Origin: GCA-2729515 sp036336695
Lineage (GTDB): Bacteria > Myxococcota_A > UBA9160 > SMWR01
NCBI GenBank assembly: GCA_036336695.1
Contig: JAYZFQ010000071.1
Span: 1-36,496, forward strand
Direction of reading: 5' to 3'
Length of the DNA: 36,496 nt
Both the position numbers and the translations under genes were made by a program. This document shows positions 7,829-16,448 of this stretch, one piece after another; positions within the stretch are counted from its first letter, which is position 1, and each line of letters begins with the position of its first letter. The notes beneath the pieces were generated by a model. The model did no database searches, was not told where the DNA came from, and saw nothing but the letters and a program-made list of their open reading frames with translations.

Positions 7829-8851
7829 TCAAGCGAATCCCGCCGTACGATCGTCCTCGGCGACCTGGCGCAGCTTGATGGCGGCCTCGCGGAGCAAGGA
7901 CAAGGCGACCTCGCCCAGGGGGTAAGCCGCGTTGTAGGCGACCTCCTCGATCCCCGCGTTGATGATCATCTTGGTGCACATGAGGCACGGGGAAAGCGTG
8001 GTGTAGAGACTCCCCCCGCGCACGCTGACGCCATGGTAGGCCGCCTGGGTGATGGCGTTCTCCTCGGCGTGGGAGCAGAGGCATTCGTCGAGGCGGGTTC
8101 CCTGCTCCACGAAACTGTTGCAGCGCGGGCAGCCCCCCTCGTTGCAGTTTCGCACACCCCGTGGCGTCCCATTGTACCCGGTCGAAATGATCCGGCGGTC
8201 GACGGCAATGACTGCGCCGACCTTGCGCTTCACGCAGTTGCTGCGCGTCGCGATCACCCGAGCGATGCTCAGGAAATAGGCATCCCAGCTGGGTCGTTCA
8301 AAAAAAAGGTTCTCCTGTAGAACCTCCTGGAGTTTCTGGCGGAAGTCTTCGAGACTGCCCGCGTTGTCGACGACGAGATCGGCGAGCTCCCGAACGGCGA
8401 GCAGTTGCTGGGCAGCAGGGTCGTCAGAAGCGAGCTCACGTCCCTCGAGGGCTTTCAGGGCTTCCAGGGTTCCGGGGTCGCCGGGCCGGCCGCGGGTGCG
8501 GATGCGCTCGAGACGGACGGCGTCGTCCGCCGTCACCCACAGCAGCTTGAAACCGTCCCCGCGGCTACGCAATACCTCGACCTCCGCCGGGTGCCGCACG
8601 GAATCGATGACGTAGTTTCGCTCGGGCAGCATGCGGGCGACGAGCCGATGGGCCAGGCCGCCCTCGCCTTCGGCGGCGCGTAGCGCGCGCCCCGCCTCGA
8701 TCATGCGCTCTCGGGTCTCCTCGACGCCTTCCGAGCGGAGTTGGTCCCGAAGCACATCGGAGAGCGACAGCACGTCGAAACTGCGTGCCGCGAGGAAACG
8801 GACCGCCTCGCCCTTGCCGGCGCCATTCAGGCCCGAGACTCCCAGGATCAT
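7829..8851 (-). CDS. dCMP deaminase with N-terminal P-loop kinase-like domain
   Basis: A 340-aa fusion. Residues 1-175 form a P-loop domain like adenylate or dephospho-CoA kinases: Walker A GLNGAGKGE (7-15), VIDSVRHPAEV, and an arginine-rich lid region RIRTRGRPGD. Residues 180-340 are a zinc dCMP deaminase: HAEENA (261-266, with catalytic E263) and PCLMC (288-292). A second Cys cluster (C241, C244, C257, C259) fits the extra zinc site of dCMP deaminases. The deaminase would make dUMP for thymidylate synthesis. The same domain order occurs in yeast Dcd1 and in AvcD-type antiphage deaminases, though AvcD is longer. It has no operon partner and is divergent from an Rmd-like gene. Confidence 0.88.
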   Translation of the reverse strand: MILGVSGLNGAGKGEAVRFLAARSFDVLSLSDVLRDQLRSEGVEETRERMIEAGRALRAAEGEGGLAHRLVARMLPERNYVIDSVRHPAEVEVLRSRGDGFKLLWVTADDAVRLERIRTRGRPGDPGTLEALKALEGRELASDDPAAQQLLAVRELADLVVDNAGSLEDFRQKLQEVLQENLFFERPSWDAYFLSIARVIATRSNCVKRKVGAVIAVDRRIISTGYNGTPRGVRNCNEGGCPRCNSFVEQGTRLDECLCSHAEENAITQAAYHGVSVRGGSLYTTLSPCLMCTKMIINAGIEEVAYNAAYPLGEVALSLLREAAIKLRQVAEDDRTAGFA

Positions 8852-8914
8852 GCGCGCCCCCGTTCTCTTCGGCTCAGGTAGCACACGCCCCGAAGGTCTG
8901 GCAGCCTGCGCGCG

Positions 8915-9811
8915 GTGCGGGCTTTGGTGACCGGCGCAGGCGGCTTCGTGGGGAGGCACCTCGTGCCTCGGCTCGAATCCGGGGGGTACGCGGTGCATGC
9001 GGCGGACCTGGAACTGGATGTCGCGGACCCGAACGCGGTAGCGGCCGCGGTGCGCGATGGGGCCCCCGAACTGATCGTCCACCTCGCCGCGATCAGCTCC
9101 GTCCCCGATGCCCTGCGGGATCCGGGGCGCGCCTACACCGTGAACTTCCTGGGCACCCGCTCGGTCCTCGAAGCGGCGCGGAGCCACGCCCCCCAGGCCC
9201 GGGTCCTCCTGGTCTGCTCCGCCGACGCCTACGGTTCGGCGCGAACTGGCGCGGCCCCCTTCGACGAGACCGCCCCCCTGCACCCGGGGTCGCCCTACGC
9301 ACGCACGAAGGCCGCCGCCGAAGCACTCGGTCGCGCCTACGCCCAACGGGGACTCGACGTCGTCTGCACCCGCTCGTTCAACCACACCGGAGCCGGACAG
9401 ACCCCGGCCTTCGTGCTGCCGAGTTTCGCGAAACAGGCGGCAGAAATTCGTGCGGGACACCGCGAGCCGGTGCTCCACGTGGGGAACCTGGACTCCGTTC
9501 GCGACTTCCTGGACGTGCGGGACGTCGTCGACGCCTACGTACGCCTCTCCGATCGGGGTGTTCCTCCCGGCGTCTACAACGTCGCGAGCGGCCGCGGAGT
9601 TCGGATCGGGGACGCGCTGGACAAGATCCTCCAGGCCGCCGGCGTGACGCCGGAGATCGTGGTCGATCCCGACCGCTTCCGAGCGACCGATGTGGCGGTG
9701 GGCGACGCCTCCCGTCTCCGCGCTGCTACTGGCTGGGAACCGGAAACGCCTCTCGCCGACACCCTGCGGGCGCTCGTCCAAGATTGGCAGAATCGGATCG
9801 GCGCTCCATGA
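8915..9811 (+). CDS. NAD(P)-dependent sugar epimerase/reductase, Rmd/GMD-like
   Basis: An extended short-chain dehydrogenase of 298 aa. The Rossmann motif is GAGGFVG (7-13). The catalytic residues are SAD near 102 and YARTK (Y128, K132). RSFNHTGAGQ around N156 is characteristic of GDP-mannose 4,6-dehydratase and GDP-6-deoxy-4-keto-mannose reductase (Rmd), which make GDP-D-rhamnose for surface glycans. The short length (no GMD-specific loops) favours Rmd. The start is GTG 8915, since the Rossmann strand begins at residue 2. It is a single gene, convergent with prmA (19 nt apart). Confidence 0.82.
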   Translation: MRALVTGAGGFVGRHLVPRLESGGYAVHAADLELDVADPNAVAAAVRDGAPELIVHLAAISSVPDALRDPGRAYTVNFLGTRSVLEAARSHAPQARVLLVCSADAYGSARTGAAPFDETAPLHPGSPYARTKAAAEALGRAYAQRGLDVVCTRSFNHTGAGQTPAFVLPSFAKQAAEIRAGHREPVLHVGNLDSVRDFLDVRDVVDAYVRLSDRGVPPGVYNVASGRGVRIGDALDKILQAAGVTPEIVVDPDRFRATDVAVGDASRLRAATGWEPETPLADTLRALVQDWQNRIGAP

Positions 9812-9830
9812 CGTCGGGCGCCCGCCGAAC

Positions 9831-10703
9831 TCAACGCGATGCGAGCAACGCGAGCCACTCGGTCCCGCTGGCATCCGTGCGGGTGCGCTCTGCACGGGCA
9901 CGCAGGCCGACCTCGGTGAGGGCGCAGTGGGTCGGCTCCCGGTCCGTCCCCAGGAGGCCCGACAGCACCACCCGGGCGCCGGCGCCGGCCCGCGCGGCCA
10001 TTGCGCCGAGGTGCGGAAACATCTCGCTGCGCAGGAGATTGGCGACCACCAGGTCGAACGCCTCGGTGCGTGTCGCGGTGATTTCGCCGGTGAAGGTATC
10101 GACGCGATCGAGGAGACCGTTGACGCCCGCGTTTTCCCGGGTCGCTCGAGTTGCGTCGGGGTCGGTGTCGAAGGCGACGGCCCGCGCCGCGCCGAGGCGC
10201 AGGGCACTCAGGGCCAACACGCCCGTTCCGCTCCCGACATCGAGCACCCGGGCACCCCGCGGTAGCGGCGCCAGGGCGTCGATCCATTCGAGTGCGAGCC
10301 GCGTGGACTCGTGCCCGCCCGTCCCGAAGGCCTGGCCGGGATCGATGACGAGTTCCGTCTGGCCGGTCGGCGCTCGCCCGGGCACGAAAGACGGCCGGAT
10401 CCGCAGGCGATCGGACACGTCGATCGCCACGAGCCCTGCTTTCCAGGCCTCCGCCCAGTCCGCCGCCGGAACCCGCCGCTCGGTCGGCGCGAGGTCGTGG
10501 GCCACCAGGCAGGCACGCACACGCTCGGCGTTGCCCGAAGTCACGTAGAAGATGACTTCCCCCTCCCGCTCCTCGAGACCGGCAGCCCCGCTCTCGAACG
10601 CTTCGGCGGCCGCCAGCTCGAGGCGATCCGCGAAGGGTGCAAGAACGACCCAGGCGGTAAAACCGCTGCTCGTCTCGCTCCTGTCGCTGGCGTCCTTGAC
10701 CAC
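9831..10703 (-). CDS. prmA: Ribosomal protein L11 methyltransferase PrmA
   Basis: An S-adenosylmethionine-dependent trimethylase of ribosomal protein L11, 290 aa. The N-terminal substrate-recognition domain is followed by DPGQAFGTGGHEST (121-134), typical of PrmA. The SAM motif LDVGSGTG (154-161), an acidic FDTDPDATRATREN loop and VVANLL follow. GTG 10703 is the first possible start, because an in-frame TAG lies 12 nt upstream. Its 5' end overlaps head-to-head with the aminopeptidase gene on the other strand. Confidence 0.93.
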   Translation of the reverse strand: MVKDASDRSETSSGFTAWVVLAPFADRLELAAAEAFESGAAGLEEREGEVIFYVTSGNAERVRACLVAHDLAPTERRVPAADWAEAWKAGLVAIDVSDRLRIRPSFVPGRAPTGQTELVIDPGQAFGTGGHESTRLALEWIDALAPLPRGARVLDVGSGTGVLALSALRLGAARAVAFDTDPDATRATRENAGVNGLLDRVDTFTGEITATRTEAFDLVVANLLRSEMFPHLGAMAARAGAGARVVLSGLLGTDREPTHCALTEVGLRARAERTRTDASGTEWLALLASR

Positions 10704-11682
10704 TTCGGGTTGCTACCTCACCCACCTCGCGTCCGGCCAACTGGAATTGCTCCGCGGACGGCAATCCATCGAGCAGCTCCTGGCAGACCCGAGCACGGCG
10801 CCGGAGCTCCGCGAATCCCTGGACCTCGTCCAGCGCACGCGGGCCTACGGCGACACCCTTGGGCTGGCGGTCAACGGCCAGTACAGCAGCTATGTCGCCT
10901 GGCCGGGCGACCGCGTGATCACCTCGGTGGTGGCAGCCCGCCCGGGTAGCGTAGAGACAGAACCCTTTTGGTTTCCGATCGTTGGGAGCGTTCCCTACAA
11001 GGGATACTTCGACCCCGAGCGAGCAGCCCGGGAGGCCGAGCGGCTGGCCGGGGCGGGCTACGACGTGTGCCTCGTTCCGGTCCGGGCCTACTCGACCCTG
11101 GGCTGGTTCGACGACCCGGTTACCTCGCCCATGCTCGCCATGGGGCGCGGCCGCCTCGCGGAAGTCCTCCTGCACGAACTCGTTCACGCGACGGTCTTCG
11201 TGCCCAGTCAGCCCGAGTTCAACGAGGGCATCGCAACCTTCATCGGCGAAGAGGCCAGCGTCCGATTCTTTGCGGATGCCGGCGAGGCGGAGTCCGCCGC
11301 GCAGCGGCGGCAGGAGGTCGACGAGGCTCGCCGCATCGACCAGGCACTCCTGGCCTTCCGCGACGCAGTCGCGAAACTCTACGCCGAGACCCCGCCCGGC
11401 CCCGAGCGCCAGGTCGCGCGCGAAGCCCTCGAGGCGCAAACGCGACGGGACCTCGCGCGCCTACCCCTCAGGACACGGGACCCGGTGGTCCTCGCCGAAG
11501 GGGCCCGCCTGAACGATGCCTGCCTTGCGCTCGTCGCCACCTACACGGCCGATGTCCCGCGTTACGCGGCGCGCTTCGAGGCGGAAGACCGGGACCTCGT
11601 CCGGTTCCTCGTAGAACTCCAGCGCGCGGCGGGGTCCCCAGATCCTCGCCGCGAGTTCCTGGAGCCGATCGTCACCCCCTAG
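10657..11682 (+). CDS. Lipoprotein zinc aminopeptidase (COG4324-like), start codon uncertain
   Basis: A predicted zinc aminopeptidase of the family with HELVH (H173, E174, H177) followed by FNEGIATF (E190 as third ligand). Read from 10657 the product is 341 aa and opens VKPLLVSLLSLASLTTSGC, an excellent lipoprotein signal with C19 at the lipobox. But the codon at 10657 is GTA, not GTG, and no ATG, GTG or TTG is available nearby. The nearest in-frame ATG (10552) would add 35 residues before the signal peptide and overlap prmA by about 150 nt. A start-codon lesion, a non-canonical start or the long form are all possible. Confidence 0.75.
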   Translation, partial: VKPLLVSLLSLASLTTSGCYLTHLASGQLELLRGRQSIEQLLADPSTAPELRESLDLVQRTRAYGDTLGLAVNGQYSSYVAWPGDRVITSVVAARPGSVETEPFWFPIVGSVPYKGYFDPERAAREAERLAGAGYDVCLVPVRAYSTLGWFDDPVTSPMLAMGRGRLAEVLLHELVHATVFVPSQPEFNEGIATFIGEEASVRFFADAGEAESAAQRRQEVDEARRIDQALLAFRDAVAKLYAETPPGPERQVAREALEAQTRRDLARLPLRTRDPVVLAEGARLNDACLALVATYTADVPRYAARFEAEDRDLVRFLVELQRAAGSPDPRREFLEPIVTP

Positions 11683-11694
11683 ACCACGTCGAAG

Positions 11695-12471
11695 TCAGAG
11701 AGCGCCGAGAAGCTTGTGCGTCTGGGGAATCACACGCACATCGCGGAGCACACCTTGGAGACGTCTTTGCCAGGCCAGCAGCTGTTGCGCCGCCGGCGCT
11801 TGCTGCGCCGTCCCGCATGGGGTGACCGGCTGGACCACGAGCAGAACCTCCGGCGAGACACGCGCGACGTGACGCGCCATCTCGTCGAGCTCCTCCTCGC
11901 GACTCCCCGCGGTGACGACGACCTTCACCATGACCTCGGGGGCGGCCCGGGCGACGCGAAGGAACCGCTCGTGTTCCGGATGGAACTGCTCCTCCGCGCC
12001 CCTCCCCTTCCGGGCCGCGCGGCGAACCGCACTGCCGAGCTTCCAGTCCATCGAAACCACATCCACCGCATCGATCACGGCTTCCAGCCCTTCGGTCGCA
12101 AGTCCGTGGGTTTCGAGGTGGACCCGCGTGCCGCGCGCCTTGAGCGCACGGGCGAGCGCACCAACCGCCTCGGGCTGGAGCAGGGGCTCTCCACCCGTCA
12201 AGCTCGCGAAGCGATGACGTTCCGGTTCCAAGGCCTCGGCGGCAGCCAGGGCATCTTCCAGGGCAACCGGGTTCGGCACGGTGCGAAAGTCGCCCGTTCC
12301 CGGGGCGTTCTCGAGACGGCACTCGGCGGCCGGCAGCCAGGTGTGCGCGGAATCGCACCACCCGCAGCGCAGGTCGCACCCCCCGAAGCGCAGGAAGAGC
12401 GTCGGGGCGCCGACATAAGGCCCTTCCCCCTGCACGGAGGAAAAGATTTCGACCAGGTTGGCTTCGGACAC
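11695..12471 (-). CDS. queE: 7-carboxy-7-deazaguanine synthase QueE (radical SAM)
   Basis: A radical-SAM enzyme that turns 6-carboxy-tetrahydropterin into 7-carboxy-7-deazaguanine, an early step to queuosine in tRNA. The 258-aa protein has the QueE hallmark FSSVQGEGPYVG near the N terminus and the cluster-binding CDLRCGWC (C32, C36, C39). TGGEPLLQ and LETHG follow, with the C-terminal end PQTHKLLG. The start is GTG 12471. It follows the DHH gene by 30 nt and is the last gene of the dgt-cutA operon. No other queuosine gene is in the window. Confidence 0.9.
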   Translation of the reverse strand: MSEANLVEIFSSVQGEGPYVGAPTLFLRFGGCDLRCGWCDSAHTWLPAAECRLENAPGTGDFRTVPNPVALEDALAAAEALEPERHRFASLTGGEPLLQPEAVGALARALKARGTRVHLETHGLATEGLEAVIDAVDVVSMDWKLGSAVRRAARKGRGAEEQFHPEHERFLRVARAAPEVMVKVVVTAGSREEELDEMARHVARVSPEVLLVVQPVTPCGTAQQAPAAQQLLAWQRRLQGVLRDVRVIPQTHKLLGAL

Positions 12472-12501
12472 GTCCCCCAGACTTCCTCCCGGGCGGACCG
12501 C

Positions 12502-13014
12502 CTAGCCCTCGAGGATGGAGCGGCCCATCCCCAGCGCTCCCACGACCTCATCAAGCCGTTCCGGATGAGCGGCCATGTCGCGAATGCGCAGGCGCGCCAC
12601 GTGGTCCTCGTCCCGGTGCGGCTCGATCCACTCGTGTTTGGTGGCGAGATGCGTCACCATCGCGCCCAGTTCGAACCCTTGCCGTCCCCGGCCCTCGTCG
12701 GCACCGAGAAGCACCAGGTTGTCTCCTTCAACGTAGGTCACGGAGACCTGCGCCCCGAAACGTTCGCGGGCAAGCCTCCCGGTCATGTGTGGGTCGATCC
12801 CGGGCGGCACCGGGACAACCACGAGCCCAAACCCGGCGGCGTGCACCACACGGAAGTCTCGCTCGCTGACATAGGCGACCTCGGCAGGAAGCGGCGGAAG
12901 GGGCGCCGCAGCAGACACCTTGGCGAGGTCGCTCGGTCGACCGGCGAGCAGGGGCTCGACCTCCCGGCGCTTTTCCCCCCTCGCCAGGCGCCGCTGATCG
13001 AGACGATGCCCCCA
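12502..13014 (-). pseudogene. C-terminal 170 codons of the DHH gene, beyond an in-frame TAG
   Basis: The frame of the upstream DHH gene continues past its TAG (13017-13015) for another 170 codons to a second TAG. Sense resumes at once with WGHRLDQRRLARGEKRREVE, then LAGRPSDLAK, and ends GMGRSILEG. The segment with RLARERFGAQVSVTYV, LLGADEGRGR and HVARLRI looks like the C-terminal DHHA1-type half of a DHH phosphoesterase. A GTG at 12918 could start a separate 138-aa protein, but it lacks a clear Shine-Dalgarno and would cut the domain. The fit is best to one gene broken by a nonsense codon (or read through). Confidence 0.7.
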
Positions 13015-15237
13015 CTAGCGCCCCCAACGCACGGAATCGTGCTGTGTGAACCGACCCGTGGCCAGTTCGACCAGCTTGTCCGAAAACCGGCTGCGTCGTA
13101 CGCGCCGCGACAGCACCGCGGGAACCGACGAACCGCTTCCCGGCTCGACTTCGACGTAACCTTCGCCGATGGCGCTGCGAAGCGACTCCAGGTCTTCGGG
13201 CGGCCACTCATGGTGGTCGTACCAGTAGAGACGGCCGGCGTAGAGGGCTGCGGCCTGGATCGTATCCCGGGCGGGCTTTGCGTGGAAACCCACCACGTGG
13301 ATCTGGATGTCGCCACGCAGATCCGTGGCGACGCTCCGGAAGAACGTCATGAGGTCTTCCTGCGGGTAGATCCAGAAGCCGTCGAGCATCCGGATGTCTC
13401 GCGCGAGTAGCAGCGCGCCCACGATGCTGCTGCGGTCCGCGTGGGCCACGATGGCAGAGCGTTTCCGCGGCGGCATTCGCACGGGCGCGCTGTCCTGCGT
13501 TTCTGCGCGCTCCGATGCCACCTCGGCGGCACGCGCTCGCTGACGCTGGTCGCGTTCGCGCATCCAGTCGTCTTCCTCGGGCTCTTCTTCCTCTTCTTCG
13601 TACTCCGGCGCCGGCACATCGAGCGCCCCTTCGTCGAGCGGCGCAAGAGTCGCCGCGGGATCGTGAGCGTCTTCGGCCACGAGGTCTTCGTCGACCTCCG
13701 CCGTGTCTTCCGTCTCCCCAACCGGATCCTCGGAGGCCGCGTCCGGGCGCGGCTCGCGCCCGGAGGAACGTCGACCCCGCCGCCGACCCCTGCGCCGGCG
13801 CCGCGGGCCACCGTCGGCTTCGGCGGCCTGCGGGTCTGCCGGTGTGTCGTCGTCGAGATCGAAGAGAGAAACCTCGTCGATCGATGTTTCGTCCGCGCGG
13901 GTCGCGTCTCCTTCGTCCCGTGACGCCGCCTTCTCTTCGGGGACCGGCCCCCGCGTATCTCCGGCACCCCGCCGGCGGCCGCGCCCGCCGCGGCGGCGCC
14001 GGGGTCCCTCCTGCCGCTCGGGGGCAGGGTCTGCCGCCTGCGGCCGATCTGTCGGCGCTAAAGACACGGAACGGGCAACCGCTCCGTCCGTTTCGTCGCG
14101 GAGCACGACCTGATTCCTGCCGCGCAAGTCATAGAAGGCATGGTCCAGCGTCAGGACCCCGAAGAGTTGAGTCACTTCCGGGTCAACCTGCTCCGCGGCA
14201 ATCGTCACCCGCGGTATGAGAGAACGGATTTCGCCCTGGGGGAAGAGATGGGGGAGCAGAGCCTGGAGCCCGGGAAGTGCATCGAGCAGCGCGCCAGCGG
14301 CCGGAAGATCGAAACGCTCCCGCACCAGCGCCACCACGGGTCGGCCGCTCGCATCGAGTCCCACCCGATCGATCACGTCGGGATCGGCACCCGAGACCGG
14401 CCAGGGACAGCTGGCGTGGAGGTCCGCCGCTGCCGCGAGGGCGCCGATCGCCTCGCCCCGCAGGCCCTCCTCGCCCGATTTCACCCGCTTGTCGTTGAGT
14501 CGCTTGCGCAGCTGGCCCTCGAGGCGATCGAACGCTCCGGCGAGCCCCGCTGCATCGAGCCGTGCCGTCGACTTTTCGGGAAGCAGTGTGTCGATGGCAA
14601 CGCCCCCAGACTCCGGTCGGAGGAGCGCGGAGCGGCGCGCCAACAAGACCAACTCCGCTCCGGAGTCCGTGCCCCGCACGACGCCACCGTGCTTGGCCGC
14701 CAGGCCCTCCAGGGCAGCCAGCGCGCGGCGGAAGCGTGCCGGTCCACCGGGAGACGTACACGCCTCCGCGAGCAGGTCCGAGGGAACCCCCTGGACGGCT
14801 TCCGGACGCTCGGCGGGAACCGCTTGGCCGGCACCGTCGCTGCCGGGGATCGCCTGGGCGGCGAACTCGAAACCCGTTTCTCCGATCCAGAACAGTCTCC
14901 GGCGCGCCGCTGTCGACCATTGCGGTGAAATCGCCAGGACACGCCCTAGGGATCCGTCTTCCTCGCCGCAGCGAACCGCGTAGGCCAGCGCCGCGAGGGC
15001 TGCGTCGCCACCGTTTTCGGGCGAGAACCCCACCAGGATGCGATCGCCCGCTTCTGTCTGCCCGGTCCCGAGCGCGGCAAAGCTCGGGGGCACGCCTTCC
15101 ACCTCGACGGACTCGAGGCGGTCTACCGGGACGTGGCTGCCCTGGACCAGCCGCTCGAACCAGAGTCCGGCATCAATTTCAACCGATCGCGAGTCTGCGG
15201 GTCGCCCCCGCCGCTTCCTTCCGAAACGCCTTCTCAA
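13015..15237 (-). CDS. Large DHH-family phosphoesterase with Arg-rich and acidic linker (interrupted by TAG)
   Basis: Residues 1-400 form a domain I do not recognise. Residues 400-592 are a disordered linker with two RG/R-rich blocks (PRRRRGGRGRRRG near 412, RRRRRGRRRGRR near 479) and acidic runs (EYEEEEEEPEEDD near 545). Residues 595-740 begin a DHH module: AHADRSSIVG (598-607) and YDHHEWP (673-679), typical of NrnA-like phosphoesterases that cut small nucleotides or oligonucleotides. The TAG after residue 740 removes the rest of the module, which continues in frame to 12502 (911 residues if read). The TTG start at 15237 is supported by GAGGAGGAG 7 nt upstream and a TTGA overlap with the previous stop. 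Confidence 0.75.
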   Translation of the reverse strand: MRRRFGRKRRGRPADSRSVEIDAGLWFERLVQGSHVPVDRLESVEVEGVPPSFAALGTGQTEAGDRILVGFSPENGGDAALAALAYAVRCGEEDGSLGRVLAISPQWSTAARRRLFWIGETGFEFAAQAIPGSDGAGQAVPAERPEAVQGVPSDLLAEACTSPGGPARFRRALAALEGLAAKHGGVVRGTDSGAELVLLARRSALLRPESGGVAIDTLLPEKSTARLDAAGLAGAFDRLEGQLRKRLNDKRVKSGEEGLRGEAIGALAAAADLHASCPWPVSGADPDVIDRVGLDASGRPVVALVRERFDLPAAGALLDALPGLQALLPHLFPQGEIRSLIPRVTIAAEQVDPEVTQLFGVLTLDHAFYDLRGRNQVVLRDETDGAVARSVSLAPTDRPQAADPAPERQEGPRRRRGGRGRRRGAGDTRGPVPEEKAASRDEGDATRADETSIDEVSLFDLDDDTPADPQAAEADGGPRRRRRGRRRGRRSSGREPRPDAASEDPVGETEDTAEVDEDLVAEDAHDPAATLAPLDEGALDVPAPEYEEEEEEPEEDDWMRERDQRQRARAAEVASERAETQDSAPVRMPPRKRSAIVAHADRSSIVGALLLARDIRMLDGFWIYPQEDLMTFFRSVATDLRGDIQIHVVGFHAKPARDTIQAAALYAGRLYWYDHHEWPPEDLESLRSAIGEGYVEVEPGSGSSVPAVLSRRVRRSRFSDKLVELATGRFTQHDSVRWGR

Positions 15238-16448
15238 GTCGAATCTCCTCCTCGCCCGTGGCGAGTCACAACGTCCGCTTCTTCGCCCTGCCCCGCGCGT
15301 TCCACGGCGGCGAGCGCCGGCGCCAGAACGGTCTCGAGCATGCTACGGGATACCGGGTTTTCCGGTTCCCGTTCCCGGAAGGCCCGCGCCGCCGCCAGGC
15401 AGTCGCGCGCCTCCTCGTTTCGATCCTGCTTCCAGAGGACGTAGGCCGCCTCCTCGAAGCGAGCAGCGGTCTGCAGCGGATAGTCGCCGACGCGTAGCTC
15501 CGTCAGCGCGTCCTCGAGGACCTGGTCCGCCTGCTCGCTCCGCTGCGCGGGTGACACGATGATGGCTCCGCCCTCGGCGATCCCCTGGATTCGCTCGCCG
15601 AGTCCTTCGAGGAATGCCTGCTCGGGCGGCCAAGGCCCGAGTTCGCCGGAGCGTACGCGCTCGGCGACCCGTCGCAACGCGCTCGGCTCCTCCGCATCCC
15701 CGAGGGCCTCCCGGGCCAGTTCGCCGGGCGTCGATCCGGTCTCCTCGGGGCAGAGAGCGCTGCGCCATTCAGAAAAGCCGCGCGGGAGCGGACGGTCTGC
15801 CGGATGCGCTGCCGCGGCCCGGGCAATCAAGGCCCGGACGGCATCCGGCTCGGCCGCAACCGGTGCCCGGGGCCCTTGGCGGGTGAACTCCTTCAGGAAC
15901 TTCCGCACGCGGCTACGGCTCGCGTTGAACACCCGGCAGTCTGCGATGCCGCGCGCGTCGTCGAACACGACCTCGAACATGCGAAGGCCGCCCGCGGGAT
16001 GAGAGGCGACCAGGTAGGCGCCCCGCCCGCCCCGCGGATCGAGGGGCGTGACCCAGCCTTCCTCCGCGACCTCCTCGACGGGCGGAAGCGTCACCACCGT
16101 GGCCTCGGGGGTTGCGACCGGCACAGCCACACCCCGCGACCGGAGCTGGTGGTGGGCGCGTCGCAGCAGCTTGCGCGCCGGCTTCGCCAGCCCGTCCTCG
16201 GCCACAGCGAGAACCGCCGCCGCCCCGGCGTCGGCACCCTCGGACCAGGCCGTTACGAGTTCCGCGGCGTCTGCCGGCTCGGCCTCGAGCAACCACCGCA
16301 ACACCGCCGCCGCCCGGTCGGTTCCCAGGAGATCGAGCAGCTGGGTGGGGTCGCCGTTGGCCGGCCGGATCGCGTCCGCATCGTCCGGCAGTGCGCTCGC
16401 GGCCCGCTCGAGGGCCTCGGGCAATCCGACACCGGTATCTGCTGTCAT
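15234..16448 (-). CDS. Uncharacterised 404-aa protein
   Basis: I do not recognise a family. The N-terminal 100 residues look like short alpha-helical repeats (LLDLLGTDRAAAVLRWLLEA and similar), with KPARKLLRRAHHQLRSRGV at about 95-113. A middle part (RGAYLVASHPAGGLRMFEV, VFNASRSRVRKFL) is of mixed structure. The C-terminal part is again helical, with AARFEEAAYVLWKQDR resembling a TPR-like hairpin. No signal peptide or membrane segment is present. ATG 16448 is preceded by GAGGGA and overlaps the full-length cutA stop as ATGA; the 3' end overlaps the DHH gene start as TTGA. Tight coupling suggests a partner of the DHH protein (inference). Confidence 0.75.
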   Translation of the reverse strand: MTADTGVGLPEALERAASALPDDADAIRPANGDPTQLLDLLGTDRAAAVLRWLLEAEPADAAELVTAWSEGADAGAAAVLAVAEDGLAKPARKLLRRAHHQLRSRGVAVPVATPEATVVTLPPVEEVAEEGWVTPLDPRGGRGAYLVASHPAGGLRMFEVVFDDARGIADCRVFNASRSRVRKFLKEFTRQGPRAPVAAEPDAVRALIARAAAAHPADRPLPRGFSEWRSALCPEETGSTPGELAREALGDAEEPSALRRVAERVRSGELGPWPPEQAFLEGLGERIQGIAEGGAIIVSPAQRSEQADQVLEDALTELRVGDYPLQTAARFEEAAYVLWKQDRNEEARDCLAAARAFREREPENPVSRSMLETVLAPALAAVERAGQGEEADVVTRHGRGGDST

